A stretch of 64,000 bases of DNA from Glandiceps talaboti. Its lineage: Eukaryota > Hemichordata > Enteropneusta > Spengelidae. Below, piece after piece: positions 45,341 through 57,840 of this stretch. The notes under the pieces were generated by a model. It had not been told where the DNA came from, did not search any database, and saw nothing but the letters and a program-made list of their open reading frames with translations. The DNA is taken from assembly GCF_964340395.1 (NCBI RefSeq), contig NC_135556.1, forward strand, positions 511,001-575,000. The letters run 5' to 3'. Position numbers and translations under genes: made by a program. Numbering within the stretch: position 1 is the first letter of the stretch; each line of letters starts with the position of its first letter.

Positions 45341-47066
45341 TACTGTGAACCCTGAAATTATTCGCGCATTTTGAATTTCGCGCAATTTCACGCTTGATTG
45401 TGAACACAAAATTAAAACTGTATGGATGTATTTTATTTTGAGAAGTAAGTCAGCGTTGTGAAATCATTTTTTCTTCCGTAAGGAAGAGATATATTTATGG
45501 ATGGAAGTCTGTGTGTCTGTCTGTCTGTCTGTCTGTCTGTGTCATCGTTTTCTCCATAACGGCTTACTCAATTCAAACGGAATTTTGAAGACGTATTCCG
45601 TAGGGTAATGGCAAGACTTGATTAGGTTTTGGTAAAAATCCTGTGAATATTAATGAGCAATTTACGTAATTAATGATTTTCGGTAATTAGGCTATATCTC
45701 AAGAATGCACACTTCAAATTCATTATAACTTGGTACACACATTTGCGATACCAAACCGCACCTGTCCTGAAAATATTACGAAGGTAGCTTTTAGTTTTAA
45801 TAAGTTATTGCCACATTTTTGATTGGCCACAAAAAAGAAAAAAATAGTTTCTCATCAGGAAATGTCGTCTAAAGTGGTGCGACTTTATCACCATTTTCTA
45901 AAACATGACTGGCTCAATTCAAACGAAATTTATTGCATGTGTTCTGTATGGTAGTGACAAGAACTGATTAGGTTTCGGTAAACATCCCAAGAATATTAAC
46001 AAGAAATTTATATAATTAATGGTTTTTGGTAATTAGGCTATATCTCAAGAATGCACACTTCAAATTCAATATAATTTGATACATGCATTTGCAATACCAA
46101 AGCGCACCTGTCCTGAAAATATTATTGATGTAGCTTTTAGTTTTAATAAATTATTGGCATATTTTTGTAGGCCACTAAAAAGGAAAAAATAGTTTCTCAT
46201 CAGGAAATGTTGTCTAAAGTGGTACGATGATGCGCTTATTTTTTTTTTTACATTCTCAACAAATGTCACAGTACATGTTGTGGTTGGCCAGGAGATCACT
46301 AACAGCAATGAGCAAATAGCAATCAATGAGAAAAAATAACTTATTACATATGTTCTGTTGTATTCCAACAATTGTCTGTAGGAACGACAATCTCAAAACT
46401 TTGCCCTTACGGAAGACATTCAGTTTACATCTGGTCATATGATGTTACTACTGTTACTATATGAATATTGTGAATATGTCAGTCATCTCACGTATATTCA
46501 TCTCAGTGAAAACTTGTCACCAACAGTTTCCTCAAATCCATTGTTTTGTAGCCAACTGGAGTTTCTATTCTATTCACATTTGGCGACTTGGTGAATGGGT
46601 AGCTGTAATCCTGTTTTGAACTTCATTCCACAAAGACGCATAACAGAGACACTGACATGATTTGATTATCGTTTCACCAAACGTGTGACTGTAGGACATT
46701 GACGCCTGTTTGTTGACGGCGCCAGCTTTGAGAGTGAACTTTGACTGCTTCCAGACTTTTTTTGATCTGGTAATTTGTCTACAATGTACTTAATTGTACT
46801 AAATTAACACCAACAATACATTTGTCACAAATCACCACTGTTACAGTATATTAAATTCGCAGTTGTAACAATAGAGGACTGCAATTGACGGATGCCCACA
46901 AAGCCATACTGCCCATCAATCGGTGTCAAATTCCATTGTTCTCAACACATTATTAATGTTCATAAAAAACACTGACTGCCTCGCACTAAAATTAAACTGT
47001 GCATAACCACCTTAATCTCCCTGAGCGCGAAAATAAGAACGCATGTTAATTTCCCGGTTCACAGTA
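45341..47066. mobile_element. TIR element (TACTGTGAACC) with a nested repeat
   Basis: TACTGTGAACCctGAAATTA at 45341-45360 is matched in reverse complement at 47047-47066 (TAATTTCCCGGTTCACAGTA). Next to each end are 'cgcgaaaat'-like words. The 950-bp family B repeat (45473-46415) lies inside and is probably a later insertion. TIRs of the form ACTGTGAACCxxGAAATT occur in MITEs of many marine invertebrates. The size without the insert is about 0.8 kb. Confidence 0.6.
45473..46415. repeat. Family B repeat (CTTCCGTAAGGAAG ends)
   Basis: It starts CTTCCGTAAGGAAG (palindromic), then a (TCTG)n microsatellite, and 'aacggcttactcaattcaaa'. An internal duplication of about 365 bp follows (45660-45860 parallels 46020-46220: 'ggtaattaggctatatctca'). 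It ends CCTTACGGAAG (46405-46415), the inverse of the start. Other pieces are at 32696, 41591 and 58980-59515. Confidence 0.75.
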
Positions 47067-47679
47067 TTATAAGCTAACCTAGAAAATGCAAAGTTCCTAT
47101 TAGAATACTTTTTATGACTAGCCCACATTAAGACCATGTATGTATGAATACTGATGTGCTTGAATAAATGCGGTGTCTGGTTAACTTTGTATTGTTTAGT
47201 GCATATTGTTTACATTTGCAAAGGAGGTGCGAATTGTCTTATTTAATCAGGGGCATGAGGCAACAATTCTGGTGAAACTCGAAAATGATAATGATGTCAT
47301 ACAGGTAATAAAGGCCCAAGTTAGCTATGAGTCACATTTACATACCTACTTCTTTATTTATAGTATGTTTTAATAAACTCATTATACACGTCTACACATA
47401 TTTGTTATTTTGGGTATAAGGCCAGAAATGGAATGATTAAAAATATCATATGTATGTACTTGTACACTTTCTGGTCTTTTAAAAAAAATGAAACATTTTT
47501 TTTATAATAATCGCAGAAATTTTTTTTATATAAATATGGAAGACTACAATAAAGAAAAAAGAAAGTATACGGATATACATGGTGCAAAATCGACGCTTAG
47601 TGCGCTCGCGACAGCTGACGCACTCCGCTGCTTGGTGTGCTCGAGCTCAAAAGTATTCCTTGCTTAAACTTGTAATACA
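47067..47679. other. Spacer
   Basis: No gene was recognised. Confidence 0.45.
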
Positions 47680-48213
47680 GAGGGGTAGGACACGGCATCG
47701 AATCAACCAATCAGAACGCTTCAAATCGAACATGTGACCCATGAATTTTCTCTCGAAGCTTGATACCACCTGCTGCCCTCTTGTGGTGAGATATATATTT
47801 CACATGTTGCAGTACATTGTGGCGTTTGCGGGACAGTAAAACAGATTGCCGAAACAGCATATTATATGAAATGAAGCTCCGAAACGGGTGTGTCTTTTGC
47901 GAGGGATATAAACAAAAACACAATATCTTGGTTTAATCAATATTTGGTGCCGTAGAGTTGCAGTAGGCTCGAACACAGTCGATTCCGGTCTATATTATTT
48001 TCATAAAATTATGTAAAAATAATCATTAAACATTAGTCGTCGTATCCGTGTCTCTTCAAAATATACCTTTGAATGAAAGAGAAAACATAACAACATCATT
48101 TGACTGAGTAAACAAATACTCGTAAGTTTGCCCGAAACAGAAAGCGTCCGTGAACGAGGGTGATGTGGTTTCAATCTTACGACAAAGAAGAACACCAAAG
48201 TGTCCTACCCCTC
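47680..48213. mobile_element. 534-bp element with 14-bp TIR (GAGGGGTAGGACAC)
   Basis: GAGGGGTAGGACAC at 47680-47693 and its exact reverse complement at 48200-48213. The interior is CpG-richer than the surroundings but lacks a transposase. No target duplication was evident. Probably a MITE. Confidence 0.6.
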
Positions 48214-48831
48214 CTTTTTTAGCAAATGAGCAAATTGAGCAAATGCTGAGCTCGTGGAGGTTGAATTTTCAAATTCCAAGATTCGAATCATTCGTTCTCG
48301 CGATCGCGCGATGACAAGACAGAGAAGTAAATTCTATGACCGTTGGGGGCGCTATTCTATCGGTACACTCCACAGCAGTCATGCACAGCAGTGTCCCTTA
48401 TATTCTACTTGTATTCCAGCGTGATTCGATCGAGTTGAATATATGTATTTCTCTGTGTATTATAATTATATATTAATTAGCGATTCAAGATACTGAATAT
48501 AATGATAAACAAGAACTTGACGGAACTTGTTGATGTTGTCTATATTCACGGCGTTATTCAATATTGTTATAGACACCAGAATTGATGCCGCAAGTCCTTG
48601 ATTTAATCCACGACAATCCGAAAAAGCCACAGCTCCTTATGACTTAAAGGCCATGTCCATCACACGACATGCTTTCTTGTGCTCACAAGAATTTTTTTTC
48701 TGCTTCACAAGAATTTTTTTATTTTTTTTTTGCTTCACAAGAATTTTTTTGCTTCACAAGATGGTATGTCGTGCTCACAAGTATGGAAGCCCAGAGGGGA
48801 CATTTGCGTAGAGCAAAATGTTAAAAATTAT
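48214..48831. other. Spacer with a short tandem repeat
   Basis: 'gcttcacaagaattttttt' repeats three to four times at about 48680-48760. No gene was recognised. Confidence 0.6.
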
Positions 48832-48935
48832 CTCGTTATCTCGACTTACTATCTCGTTATCTCGATATACTATCATTATCTCAACATAGCTATCTTGTTA
48901 TCTCAACGTAGCTATCTCGTTATCTCGACATAAAC
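48832..48935. repeat. Tandem repeat 'tatctcgttatctcgacata', left part
   Basis: About five units of 20-21 bp with variation. One further unit lies at 50919-50939, on the other side of the LINE. Confidence 0.85.
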
Positions 48936-50905
48936 ATAACATAACATAGTTTATTTCACTAATGTATAAAAATATAGCAATTTAAAATACATCAGAATCT
49001 TTTGGCTCACGCGTTAAAAAGTTTATATTTAAAACACTGATAAAAACACAAGAGCACACACAAAGGATAGACACTAAAATGATAAAATAAAAAGAAAGAC
49101 TACAATTATGAACATTTGGCTAATGGTAATTTCCAGTGATCATTGGCTGGGTGAGAACTGTCAGATAGAATAGAATGTGTTTTCTTTCGCAGCCTTGACC
49201 TATAAATTTCATCCAAATGGGGAAGGTTTACACCAATTATTCGCTCCGCTGTGCGCACAACACGGTTTAGCAGGCGTCGGCCCTCCATAGTGGAGTTGCC
49301 ATACCAGACAGTTATTGAGACTGTTAATACACTCTCAACAACTGCCCTGTAAAATTTCTCCAGCAGATTCTTACTAAGACTGAAGCCAGCTAAACGCCGT
49401 AAAAAGAACAACTGCTGTTGGGCCTTTTGTACACAATGCCCGACATGCACCTGCCAGGTCAAATTGCCAGTGATGAGGAATTTAAAAGTGTCGACTATTT
49501 CGACCTCGGTACCATTAATAGACAAAGGTTATAGAGGTGTCTTTTTCCTCCGAAAGTCGACAATTATCTCCTTTGTCTTACTAACATTCAGTTCTAGATT
49601 GTTAGCAGCACACCACATCACTAACTCATCAACCTGGTGGCGATAATTTGACTCGTCATGCTCAATTAGCCCAGCAACGGTTGTGTCATCTGCAAATTTA
49701 ATAGTAAGACAATTTTCAAACCATGACTTACAGTCAAATGTCATCAGAGTGTAAAGTAAGGGAGATAAACAACAACCTTGTGGTGCACTTGTGTTCAATA
49801 CTTTGAATGTCTAGAGCATATTTTGACCACCTGTGGACAACTTGTAAGAAAGTCCAAGATCCAATTCGAAATGCTGCGGTCCATACCAATGCTAATTAAC
49901 TTGTCATAAAGTTTCAATGGTAAAATAGTGTTGAAAGCTGAACTAAAATCGATCAATAAAATGCGAGCATATGTAGGTTTTTCTTTTCAAGATGTTGTAG
50001 AGTATATTCTAAGGCATGTGAAACTGCATCTTCAACTGAACGTTTTGACTTATAAGCAAACTGGTACGGATCAAATCTATCTGGAATAAAGGATTTCATT
50101 AATTTCGTTATTAGTTTTTCTATTGAAGTTAAAGCAACTGGGCGGTAATCATTCATACTAACGACTGGCGTGCGCTTCGGCACTGGAATTATTGTTGATG
50201 ATTTAAAAATAGTGGGTACATGACAGATGCGAAGTGACCAATTAAAGATTTCTGTAAAAATACCACACAACTGAAAGGCACACATTCTTAGTAGCCATGG
50301 AGATATGTTATCAAGCCCTGGGGCTTTATGTATATTTAACTTCTGAAATGTTTTGTATCATTGCAAGAAATAAAGAGTTTCCTTTTATTATCGGTAGATA
50401 CCATCGGTACTTGAGTTGAATGGCCAAAATGACTGTAAAACAAGTTCAAGTCATCAGGGAGGGTTGGATCGTCCGGGATTCTCTGCTTTGATTTGAAATT
50501 ATAATCAGCGATTTTCTGAATGCCATTCCAGAGTTCACGTGGATTAGTTGATGAAATGTCACTTTCCAGTTTATTTTGATATTGTCGCTTGGCTTGTTTT
50601 ATGCACTTTCTAAGATCACATTTGGCCTTGATATAATCACTATGATTACCAGAATAAAACGCTTTATGCTTGGTTTTAAGTTTATTCCGCAAAAGTGCGT
50701 TGAACCAGGGCTTCTGATTTGGATATACAGTTATACCTTTTTAGTAGGCACAACATTTTATATAATCCAAGACAGTTGTTGTACACTCATCTATTGATGT
50801 TGAGTTTTCGAGGAAGACATCCCAATCTGTGCAATCAAAGCATTCACGGAGAGTATCAATAGCTGATGAAGTCCATTGGTGGACTGTTCGCTTTACTGGC
50901 TGTTC
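48936..50905 (-). pseudogene. L2-type LINE ORF2, broken
   Basis: Minus strand, from high to low coordinates. A pre-RT region comes first (KTKHKAFYSGNHSDYIKAKC, LRKCIKQAKRQYQNKLESDI, RELWNGIQKIADYN). RT start follows: FKSSTIIPVPKRTPVVSMND, YRPVALTSIEKLITKLMKSF and DPYQFAYKSKRSVEDAV. Then APQGCCLSPLLYTLMT, the catalytic IKFADDTTVAGLIEHDE, VDELVMWCAANNLELNVSKT and the C-terminal VVRTAERIIGVNLPHLDEIY and KKTHSILSDSSHPAN. These phrases are typical of L2/Maui-type elements. Frameshifts or stops near 49520, 49800 and 50336 break it; the endonuclease end is missing. The element lies inside a short tandem repeat, with the same repeat unit on both flanks. Confidence 0.88.
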
Positions 50906-51216
50906 ATGTTTCAACCTATCTCGTTATCTCGACATATTAGAATGAGGCTACCCGGAAGTATTTAGCACCATTTGGCACAAGAGCAGTACTTTTGATCACC
51001 TTTCCTAGCTATCAAGTAGTTCCAGGTGACGTCCTTCCAATGTCATTATCGACATTCATTCTAAGTTCTAAATGTGTGTAATATAATGCTGGGACCCGGA
51101 AATTCCAGTTTCAAATAGATATTATTATTAGATCCGACTGAATAAAGTATACCATTTTTGATTATGATATATACATCAACGTAAGACAGAATCACTATTT
51201 GTTTTCAAGTTTGTAA
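50906..51216. other. Repeat unit and spacer
   Basis: 50919-50939 is one more 'tatctcgttatctcgacata' unit; the rest is unassigned. Confidence 0.5.
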
Positions 51217-51575
51217 ATGGACAGAGGTGAAGCAATCCATCTTTATTTTTCAATGAGTTTCAGTTACAATGAAATCTTGGCTTGTTTAGCATGCAATCAT
51301 GGCTATATTGTGAGCATGCGACACCTCAAGAGAATACTTAAAAGGAAACGATTGCATAGAAGAAGACATTCGGATGCAGATGAAGTCGTATCTTTTATAA
51401 GAGAACAAATCAATGGGTCTGGCAGACAACACAGGTAATCAATCCAGAGGAGTCAATGCAAGAACAAGGCATCGTCTCCGGCACCAAAAATATGGTTCTC
51501 TCGGTCCCAATTTTGTATGGCATTTGGATTCATATGACAAGCTGACACCTTATGGGATAATTAATAATTAAATAA
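51217..51575 (+). pseudogene. Integrase/DDE-like protein, internally deleted
   Basis: From the ATG at 51217 the frame reads FSYNEILACLACNHGYIVSM and RHLKRILKRKRLHRRRHSD, a helix-turn-helix-like N-terminus found in a family of integrase-core proteins of fish and marine invertebrates. After GSGRQHR (stop 51436-51438), the family resumes in another frame from about 51450: RGVNARTRHRLRHQKYG, then GPNFVWHLDSYDKLTPYGII. WHxDSYDKL is the first catalytic Asp of the core. The connecting stretch (tens of residues) is missing, and everything after GII is lost. Family assignment is from memory of these motifs. Confidence 0.5.
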
Positions 51576-51607
51576 ATATTATATAGAACTCATAATTTTT
51601 ATAATGA

Positions 51608-52290
51608 ATGAGTTTATTTGAATATTAACCACCCTACCTGGGGTAGTTTTGTATGCTGAGTTGGAAAATGGGGTCATTTTATTAACATCCATTTCCATGG
51701 GAACCAAAATCACCATAATATGTGGATGATTTTTCCAAAATTTGACATCAAACATAGAAAAAAATACAAATTAATCAAAAGTTTTCCTTGTTTTTGTATG
51801 AGATGGGCTATCTGTTGTAACACAAATTGCCTGAAATAGGACAGCTGTTTCCATGGAAACATAGAGTAGACTAAAAAATATTGTTTTCGTTAAACACCTA
51901 CATACACTGGAAAATAACATGATAAATTTAATTATAACATAGTTTATTTCATATTGACTGCCCTATATTGGGTAGTTTGTTATGCTGAGTTCAAAAATAG
52001 TTATCATTTTAGGAACATCTGTTGCCATGGTAACCTAAATCACCATATTATGCATTATTTGGCAAAACATATGTAAAATTCAAAGAACAAAATTTTCTTT
52101 ACAAAAGAAATTCCTTACTTTTGGGATATATGCACTAGTGCTATCCATTGTAAGACAAATTATCTAAAATTGGATAGTGGCTTTCATGGAAACATAAAAT
52201 ACACTTACATTACAAATGCCATGTTTTAGTAAAAAAAATACATCTGACATACATGTACACCTACAAACAAATGGGTTTGCTATTAAAATA
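51608..52290. repeat. Two diverged tandem copies of a repeat of about 340 bp
   Basis: 'gggtagttttgtatgctgag', 'gaacatctgttgccatggta', 'caccatattatg' and 'tccatggaaacataga'-type words occur in the same order in 51640-51945 and 51965-52290. Confidence 0.7.
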
Positions 52291-52769
52291 CCAAATATTT
52301 TGTTACTCTAAGTTCAAATAAAATATGCAACTGGTGACAAGCTGAGTTGTCGTAAAAGCTTAACATGTATGTCAGAAGATCTGTGCCGATTACAAGGTAC
52401 AATTACGATCCCAAATTTCATTGGGCCTGGCCCGACTACATTACAACATATCACGCGCAAGGAGGGTGCTACATGTACATACATAAACACACCGGTGTGT
52501 GGGAATGTGAAGAAAATTACAGGCCTTCGCTAGTTTTCTGTTAAATATTACATGTAAAAGCCTGCAGGCATTAGCAATACATGTAATGACAGTATAACAC
52601 AGAAATAACAATATACTGTGTGAAATTACGATTTAATACAAGTTACTCAGCTTGAAAATACAACTCCATTTTGACATATTCTTGTCCTTTTCACTTGCGC
52701 TGACATTTACAAACATGTACGTTAACGAAGTCATCAAAGTTCAACTTTCCTTTCTTGGCTATGTAAATC

Positions 52770-52853
<84 letters not shown>

Positions 52854-53504
52854 GTACATAAACTTCAGTTGAATATATGACATGATAGTGATGGATAAGC
52901 GATGTAACATTCGATAATATATAGGTCTTTGAGTAATAAGGTCCAGTTTGACACAACATTGACACTCATGTACCAAAATATCCATCCAAAGTTGCATTCA
53001 AGGAAACCGTTAGTTGCGTTATGATTGAACACAATGCCGCTGCATATAGTTGAGGATGAGTAGCCTTCCATACCTTCCATTTTTAAGGGAATATTGATGA
53101 ATTATCCATGATTTCACAGTTGTGTCACCATCAAGGTTGTGACCTTTTATTTGCGTTGTTTTAGTACGCACGCACTGTGCAGATGCACACGTAAACACCT
53201 TGTGAATGTGATACAATGTTACACAGTGTAACAATATCATCATGCCTGGAATGACCTATATCACGTGCACTTCGCATGTATGCCGTACATTTCATAATTT
53301 CAGGTACGTTTTTGCATTTGGTTTAAATTAATATATTATTATATGTTATCGGCTATTCATGAAAGTACAATTTGTAATAAATGAAACAATATTCTTACAG
53401 CGTTTTACAGCAGCAGAAGTTATGACACAGGTCAAGTCAACTTTATGGCATGCCAACACAATAACATCGCATTTTCAATTGTGATCAAATCAAATCGGGT
53501 CGTA
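52291..53504. other. Spacer with (AT)n microsatellite
   Basis: A pure (AT)n tract spans about 52773-52845 (about 73 bp). Short frames either side translate it as IYIYIY and are not genes. No other feature was recognised. Confidence 0.8.
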
Positions 53505-55515
53505 CTAGCCACTCAAGTGGCCATGACGACAGATCTTCTCCAAGGACTAGGATTTATTCTCAGTTAGCAGAAATCATGTTTGACTCCCACCCAGGACATG
53601 ACCTTTGTGGGAATGAGATTGCTAACGGAATTGGGAATTGTTTGCCCAACCGAGGACCGAATCAGCAAACTGTTATGGGCCAGTGTTAACCTTCATTTGG
53701 TCCATCCTTCTACAACGCTCAATAGTAGCAAGGAGTCTGTTATCTCTCCTGGGCTGATGAATTCATTTATAGACATCACCCCTTGGGCACGACTAAGAGC
53801 GCGCCCGATCCAGTTGTACCTATTAGCGCTTTGGCGCCCATCCAGTCAGCCGTTGCAGACTTCCATCCCTATTCGTCCCTCTCTTCAGCTTCGTCTCAAC
53901 TGGTAGCTGAACATGGGGAATTTATTGAGGGGGAGATCACTTGTACCGCCCAACCCCGACATCTCCTTATTCACCGATGCGTCAAACAAGGGATGGGGGC
54001 GCATGTGGGTGGTCATATGACAGCAGGTCGGTGGAATTTAACCGAACGCTGTCACCACGCATAAACTGGCTAGAGCTGAAAGTGTTCCTGGCCCTCCAGA
54101 AATTAGAGTTTCTGGTAAGGGGCATTGCATATCAGTACACTCAGACAACACAACAGTAGTTGCTTACATAAACGAAATGGGGGGACAGTCTCCCCAACTG
54201 TATGTTATCTGTTGTGGGATCTAATGCTATGGTGTCAGGACAAAAAAATTACGCTAATAGCCAGACACCTACCAGGCAGGCTGAATGGAATAGCCAATGC
54301 ACTGTCCTGTCGGTGTCAGATATGACAAACCGAATGGGAACTACCACAGAGTGTAGTAGATCTGATTTTCCATTGTTGGGGTCGCCCATCAATGGATCTC
54401 TTTGCCACACACAAGAACAGGAAACTACCACTGTATGTATCCCCAGTACCAGATCCAAGGGCATTATCCAAGCCATTATTGCCAGACCTCAGAGACCCAG
54501 TACACTGGCTACATACAATGAGAAATGGCAATTCTTCTGTAGTTGGTGTGACAGAAAACAGATTAGTCCTGTCAAAGTCACTAACAGGCAGTTAGCTGAC
54601 TTCCTTCTTTTTCTTTTTGTCACAAAAAAGTACTCTCCAAATACTATAAAAGTATATCGGTCAGCCATTGCAGCCACCATTAAAAGTATTGGAGGAGAAG
54701 ACAGGACAGGACAAAATCCTCTATAACATGATTCGCCACTTCCTTCTTAAGTGTCCTCCCTCTAATTTCTAAATAAACAGTCCCACAGTGGAGTCTGCCA
54801 CTGGTTTTACGAGTGTTACAGGAACCCCCTTTCGAGCCCATGGGTTCTGTGTCACTGAAAGCATTACTCTCAAAACAGCTTTTCTGGTTGCCTTGGCATC
54901 TGGGAGAAGGCGTAGTGCAATCCATGCCCTCTGTATTAGTGAGGGTCATTTTAATCTCTCTCGGACAGCAGCAGTAATGCATACTGCACCAGGATTTCTG
55001 GTCAAGAACCAGGTTTTGGGGTCAGTGCCTAATCCGACTATGATCAAGTCATTGGATGACTTTATTGGGTGAGACAAAGTAGAACGGATTCTATGTCCAG
55101 TGAGAGCACTTCACTGGTATTTAGACCGATCTAAGTCATTTAGGAAGGGTAGGACACGACTGTTCATCCTGTTTCCCCCTTCAGTTAAAGATGACTGCTC
55201 CCCAGCAGATATTTCTAAATGAATTGTTGATACTGTCAAGTGGGCTTACGTAGAAGCCCAACAGGATCATTTACAATGTATCTCCTCACAGAGTCACAGC
55301 TCATGAAGTAAGAGCTGTTGCTGCCTCATAGGCCCTCAGATCAGGCGTGCCTGTGGCTGACATTTTACAAGCAGGCACGTGGAGATCTCCTAATTCGTTT
55401 ATTAGCTATTATCTGCGGGATATGTCTGACCATGCTGAGGATCTAGTCACTCTAGGTCCACTTAGCATTAGCCAGAATATCACATTAACAGGTCATACAG
55501 AGACACCCACCACCT
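53505..55515 (+). pseudogene. DIRS-type retroelement: RT end, RNase H and tyrosine recombinase, broken
   Basis: The order RT-RNase H-tyrosine recombinase (YR) defines DIRS-like elements, which integrate by recombination instead of a DDE integrase. Visible across frames: TPTQDMTFVGMRLLTELGIV (RT end), ITPWARLRARPIQLYLLA, ISLFTDASNKGWG (RNase H), SVHSDNTTVVAYINEMGG, ARHLPGRLNGIANAL and SMDLFATHKNRKLPLYVSPV. The YR follows: PSTLATYNEKWQFFCSWC, YSPNTIKVYRSAIAATIKSI, then LVALASGRRRSAIHALCISE (box-I Arg), AHEVRAVAAS (HxxR) and GTWRSPNSFISYYLRDM (Trp and the nucleophile Tyr, about 55407-55412). Thus R-H-R-Y are all still encoded, but stops and frameshifts abound, and sequence between RNase H and YR is deleted near 54470. 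The 5' half of the element is absent. Confidence 0.85.
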
Positions 55516-55535
55516 AGCTGGTGACAAATTCTGTA

Positions 55536-55631
55536 TCCTATTGTAAGAATATTTAGGTGAGTATCTTTCCGAAAACAGAATTGTCGTTTCTCCCAAAACT
55601 AATTTCTGTTGAAGGGAAGATACTCACCTAA
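55536..55631. repeat. DIRS internal complementary region
   Basis: TTAGGTGAGTATCTTTCC (55553-55570) faces GGAAGATACTCACCTAA (55615-55631). In addition 55579-55631 is the reverse complement of about 55808-55860. DIRS elements carry such a region, complementary to their termini, just after the YR gene, for making a circular intermediate. Confidence 0.75.
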
Positions 55632-55790
55632 CAGTCCCTCCCTCCTTCCCCACTGTCTCAGTTTAGTTGGGTTTCTGGACTAAGATTGTGTTCCATAGCA
55701 CAACTGGTCTTCCAACGTTGAGGGCAGTAATTGTAGGAGGAGGTGGGTTAATAAAGTTTTATTGGAAAAGCATCGGGAATTGCAAGCAAA

Positions 55791-55860
55791 TCCTATTGTA
55801 AGAATATTTAGTGAGTATCTTTCCTTCAACAGAAATTAGTTTCGGGAGAAACGACAATTT
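55791..55860. repeat. DIRS right terminal repeat (probable)
   Basis: TCCTATTGTAAGAATATTTA, GTGAGTATCTTTCC repeats 55536-55570 directly; it then continues TTCAACAGAAATTAGTTTCG, GGAGAAACGACAATT, inverse to 55579-55614. The element probably ends near 55860. Confidence 0.65.
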
Positions 55861-57840
55861 TCTCCCATTTCTTTGTTGTATTAAAAAATCACAAAAAAAT
55901 GTCAGAATAAAGATTTTGCAACCGAACTTGCAGGAAACATCCTTCTTGATATGATTGTTTAGGACTATTACTATTTTTCATTTCTTTATGATTAATGGAA
56001 TATGACACCAGTAAATATGAAAATTTAATATTTTTTGCATTGATGCACTGTTGTTGTTGCACCATCAAAGCATCTGCATGGAACAATGCTTGCATCTCTG
56101 ACACAAAATAAACAACACTTTATGTATACATGCATTGTGAATTAGTAATAATCATGTACTGTGTTATCTAGATGCCAATAGATGCAACTTTTATAATGAG
56201 ATGCTGATGCATTGCTAACTTGATGCACTGTTAATGAGATGCTCTGTGGACACCTCAAAGGTACAAATTGAATGCTGTTTACATACACTAATCCCCAAGA
56301 GCATTGTACATGAACTTTGCTTGCATGGTGCATTAAAAGTGCAAGCATAGTCAGTGTCCTGCCGAGGCCATGGCCTTGCGACATTTGCCCCCTAAGATTA
56401 CAAATGCCGCAATAATTTTCCCAACTTGTGTCGATTGGGGACATTTGTTTTATGGCAAACATCAAAATTACCTAAGTCCAGGGCGAGGCCCTGGCATCAA
56501 TCCCACAAAAAGTATACTGACTCCGTAAAGGACAGTTTTGTTGACATCATATAAGATACAGTGACAATGCGCAGTTCTATTTACGAAATAAATTAACATA
56601 AAACATGCAACAAAAAGATCAACTTTGATCTACAATTCAAAGATTAGAGGGAGTAGATGATATGCTGAAATGGACGTCTCTGTTCACATGTTTTGTCTTC
56701 TGTCACTGTTGCGACCTCTGACCTACTCACTGACGTGTGCGAAACACTGAACTTGCAACGGGAAATCGAAACATCCATCTGCCACAGAAGCCTTAGTAAA
56801 CAAAATTTTATGGGACAGGTTGTGATTTTCATTTGTTGATGCGTTAGATAAATTGAAACAAAATGAGTACATGTGTATTTTGATTCCGGAAAAGCTGTGT
56901 TAGGGGATCGTGTTGCATGATGTTGACACTGATGACAGTGACACATGTGAATGTTGGGCACTGAATCAATGAGTGATCATGGCCACCATAGATGGCTGAT
57001 GCATGTGTGCCCAGTCAGACATGAAGAATGAACTTATGCAAATCAGAAAATAATTACAGTGGTATTTACAGCATCCTATTAAACTTCATTCTCACAAACC
57101 AGAGCTATACCAGTAGAGACCGGCTCGTAAAGACCGTTACCGTAAAACGGTTGTGGTTTGTGATGATGCCTAACTTTGACGTTGTTAATAGTTTCAGTTC
57201 AAGATGTCTGAGTTTCAAGGACACCCAATGTCAGCTTTCCGTATCAAGTTTACAGTATGTAACTAATGCTGTCATTTGATATAGCAGGACCAAATCATGT
57301 TACACAGCCCATGGCAGTAATTAATAAAAATAAATTATTTTAAAGTTTGTTTGCCTGTATTATTTGTAAGTTTTTCATTTACATTTGGTACTTTTTAAAG
57401 TCAGGGAGTTTTTTTCTTCAAAATGTTGATTTTCTTGTCATGAATTTAAAGAGGGAATGATAAACTCAGCAGTGTAACAGTTCTGACCAGATTTAAACTG
57501 AATGCCTTCCGTAAGGAATTTCATGATTTATGCAAGAAATTTAGCTCTATATCTGTGATTCGTCAAGTCCCAATGAAAGTTAGTTGTCAAAAATGTTGTT
57601 GAAATGCCTGCCACGCCTCCTATTCTCAGCACAGGAAAGCTTGCCATCCTCGACTTCACTCGGCTTTCGTGATCCCCTACATACCCGGGATATGGCATGT
57701 GCGTGTTGAACTTCCTCCTGTCCCACCATGAGTTTACACATTCCTTTAATCACTACGGGAAAATTGTCAAGATTTTGTTGAGTGGCGCACCCTCACTGTA
57801 CACTAATAATATAGAGGTCAATGTATATAGGTCACCATTA
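55861..57840. other. Spacer
   Basis: No gene was recognised. Minus-strand frames of 70-107 codons (55889-56961) and the plus frame at 57028 have no motif. CTTCCGTAAGGAA at 57507-57519 is a family B end word without the rest of the repeat. Confidence 0.4.

Noticed and set aside
52652-52997. Frames with long IYIYIY tails on both strands
   Set aside because: They translate the (AT)n microsatellite.
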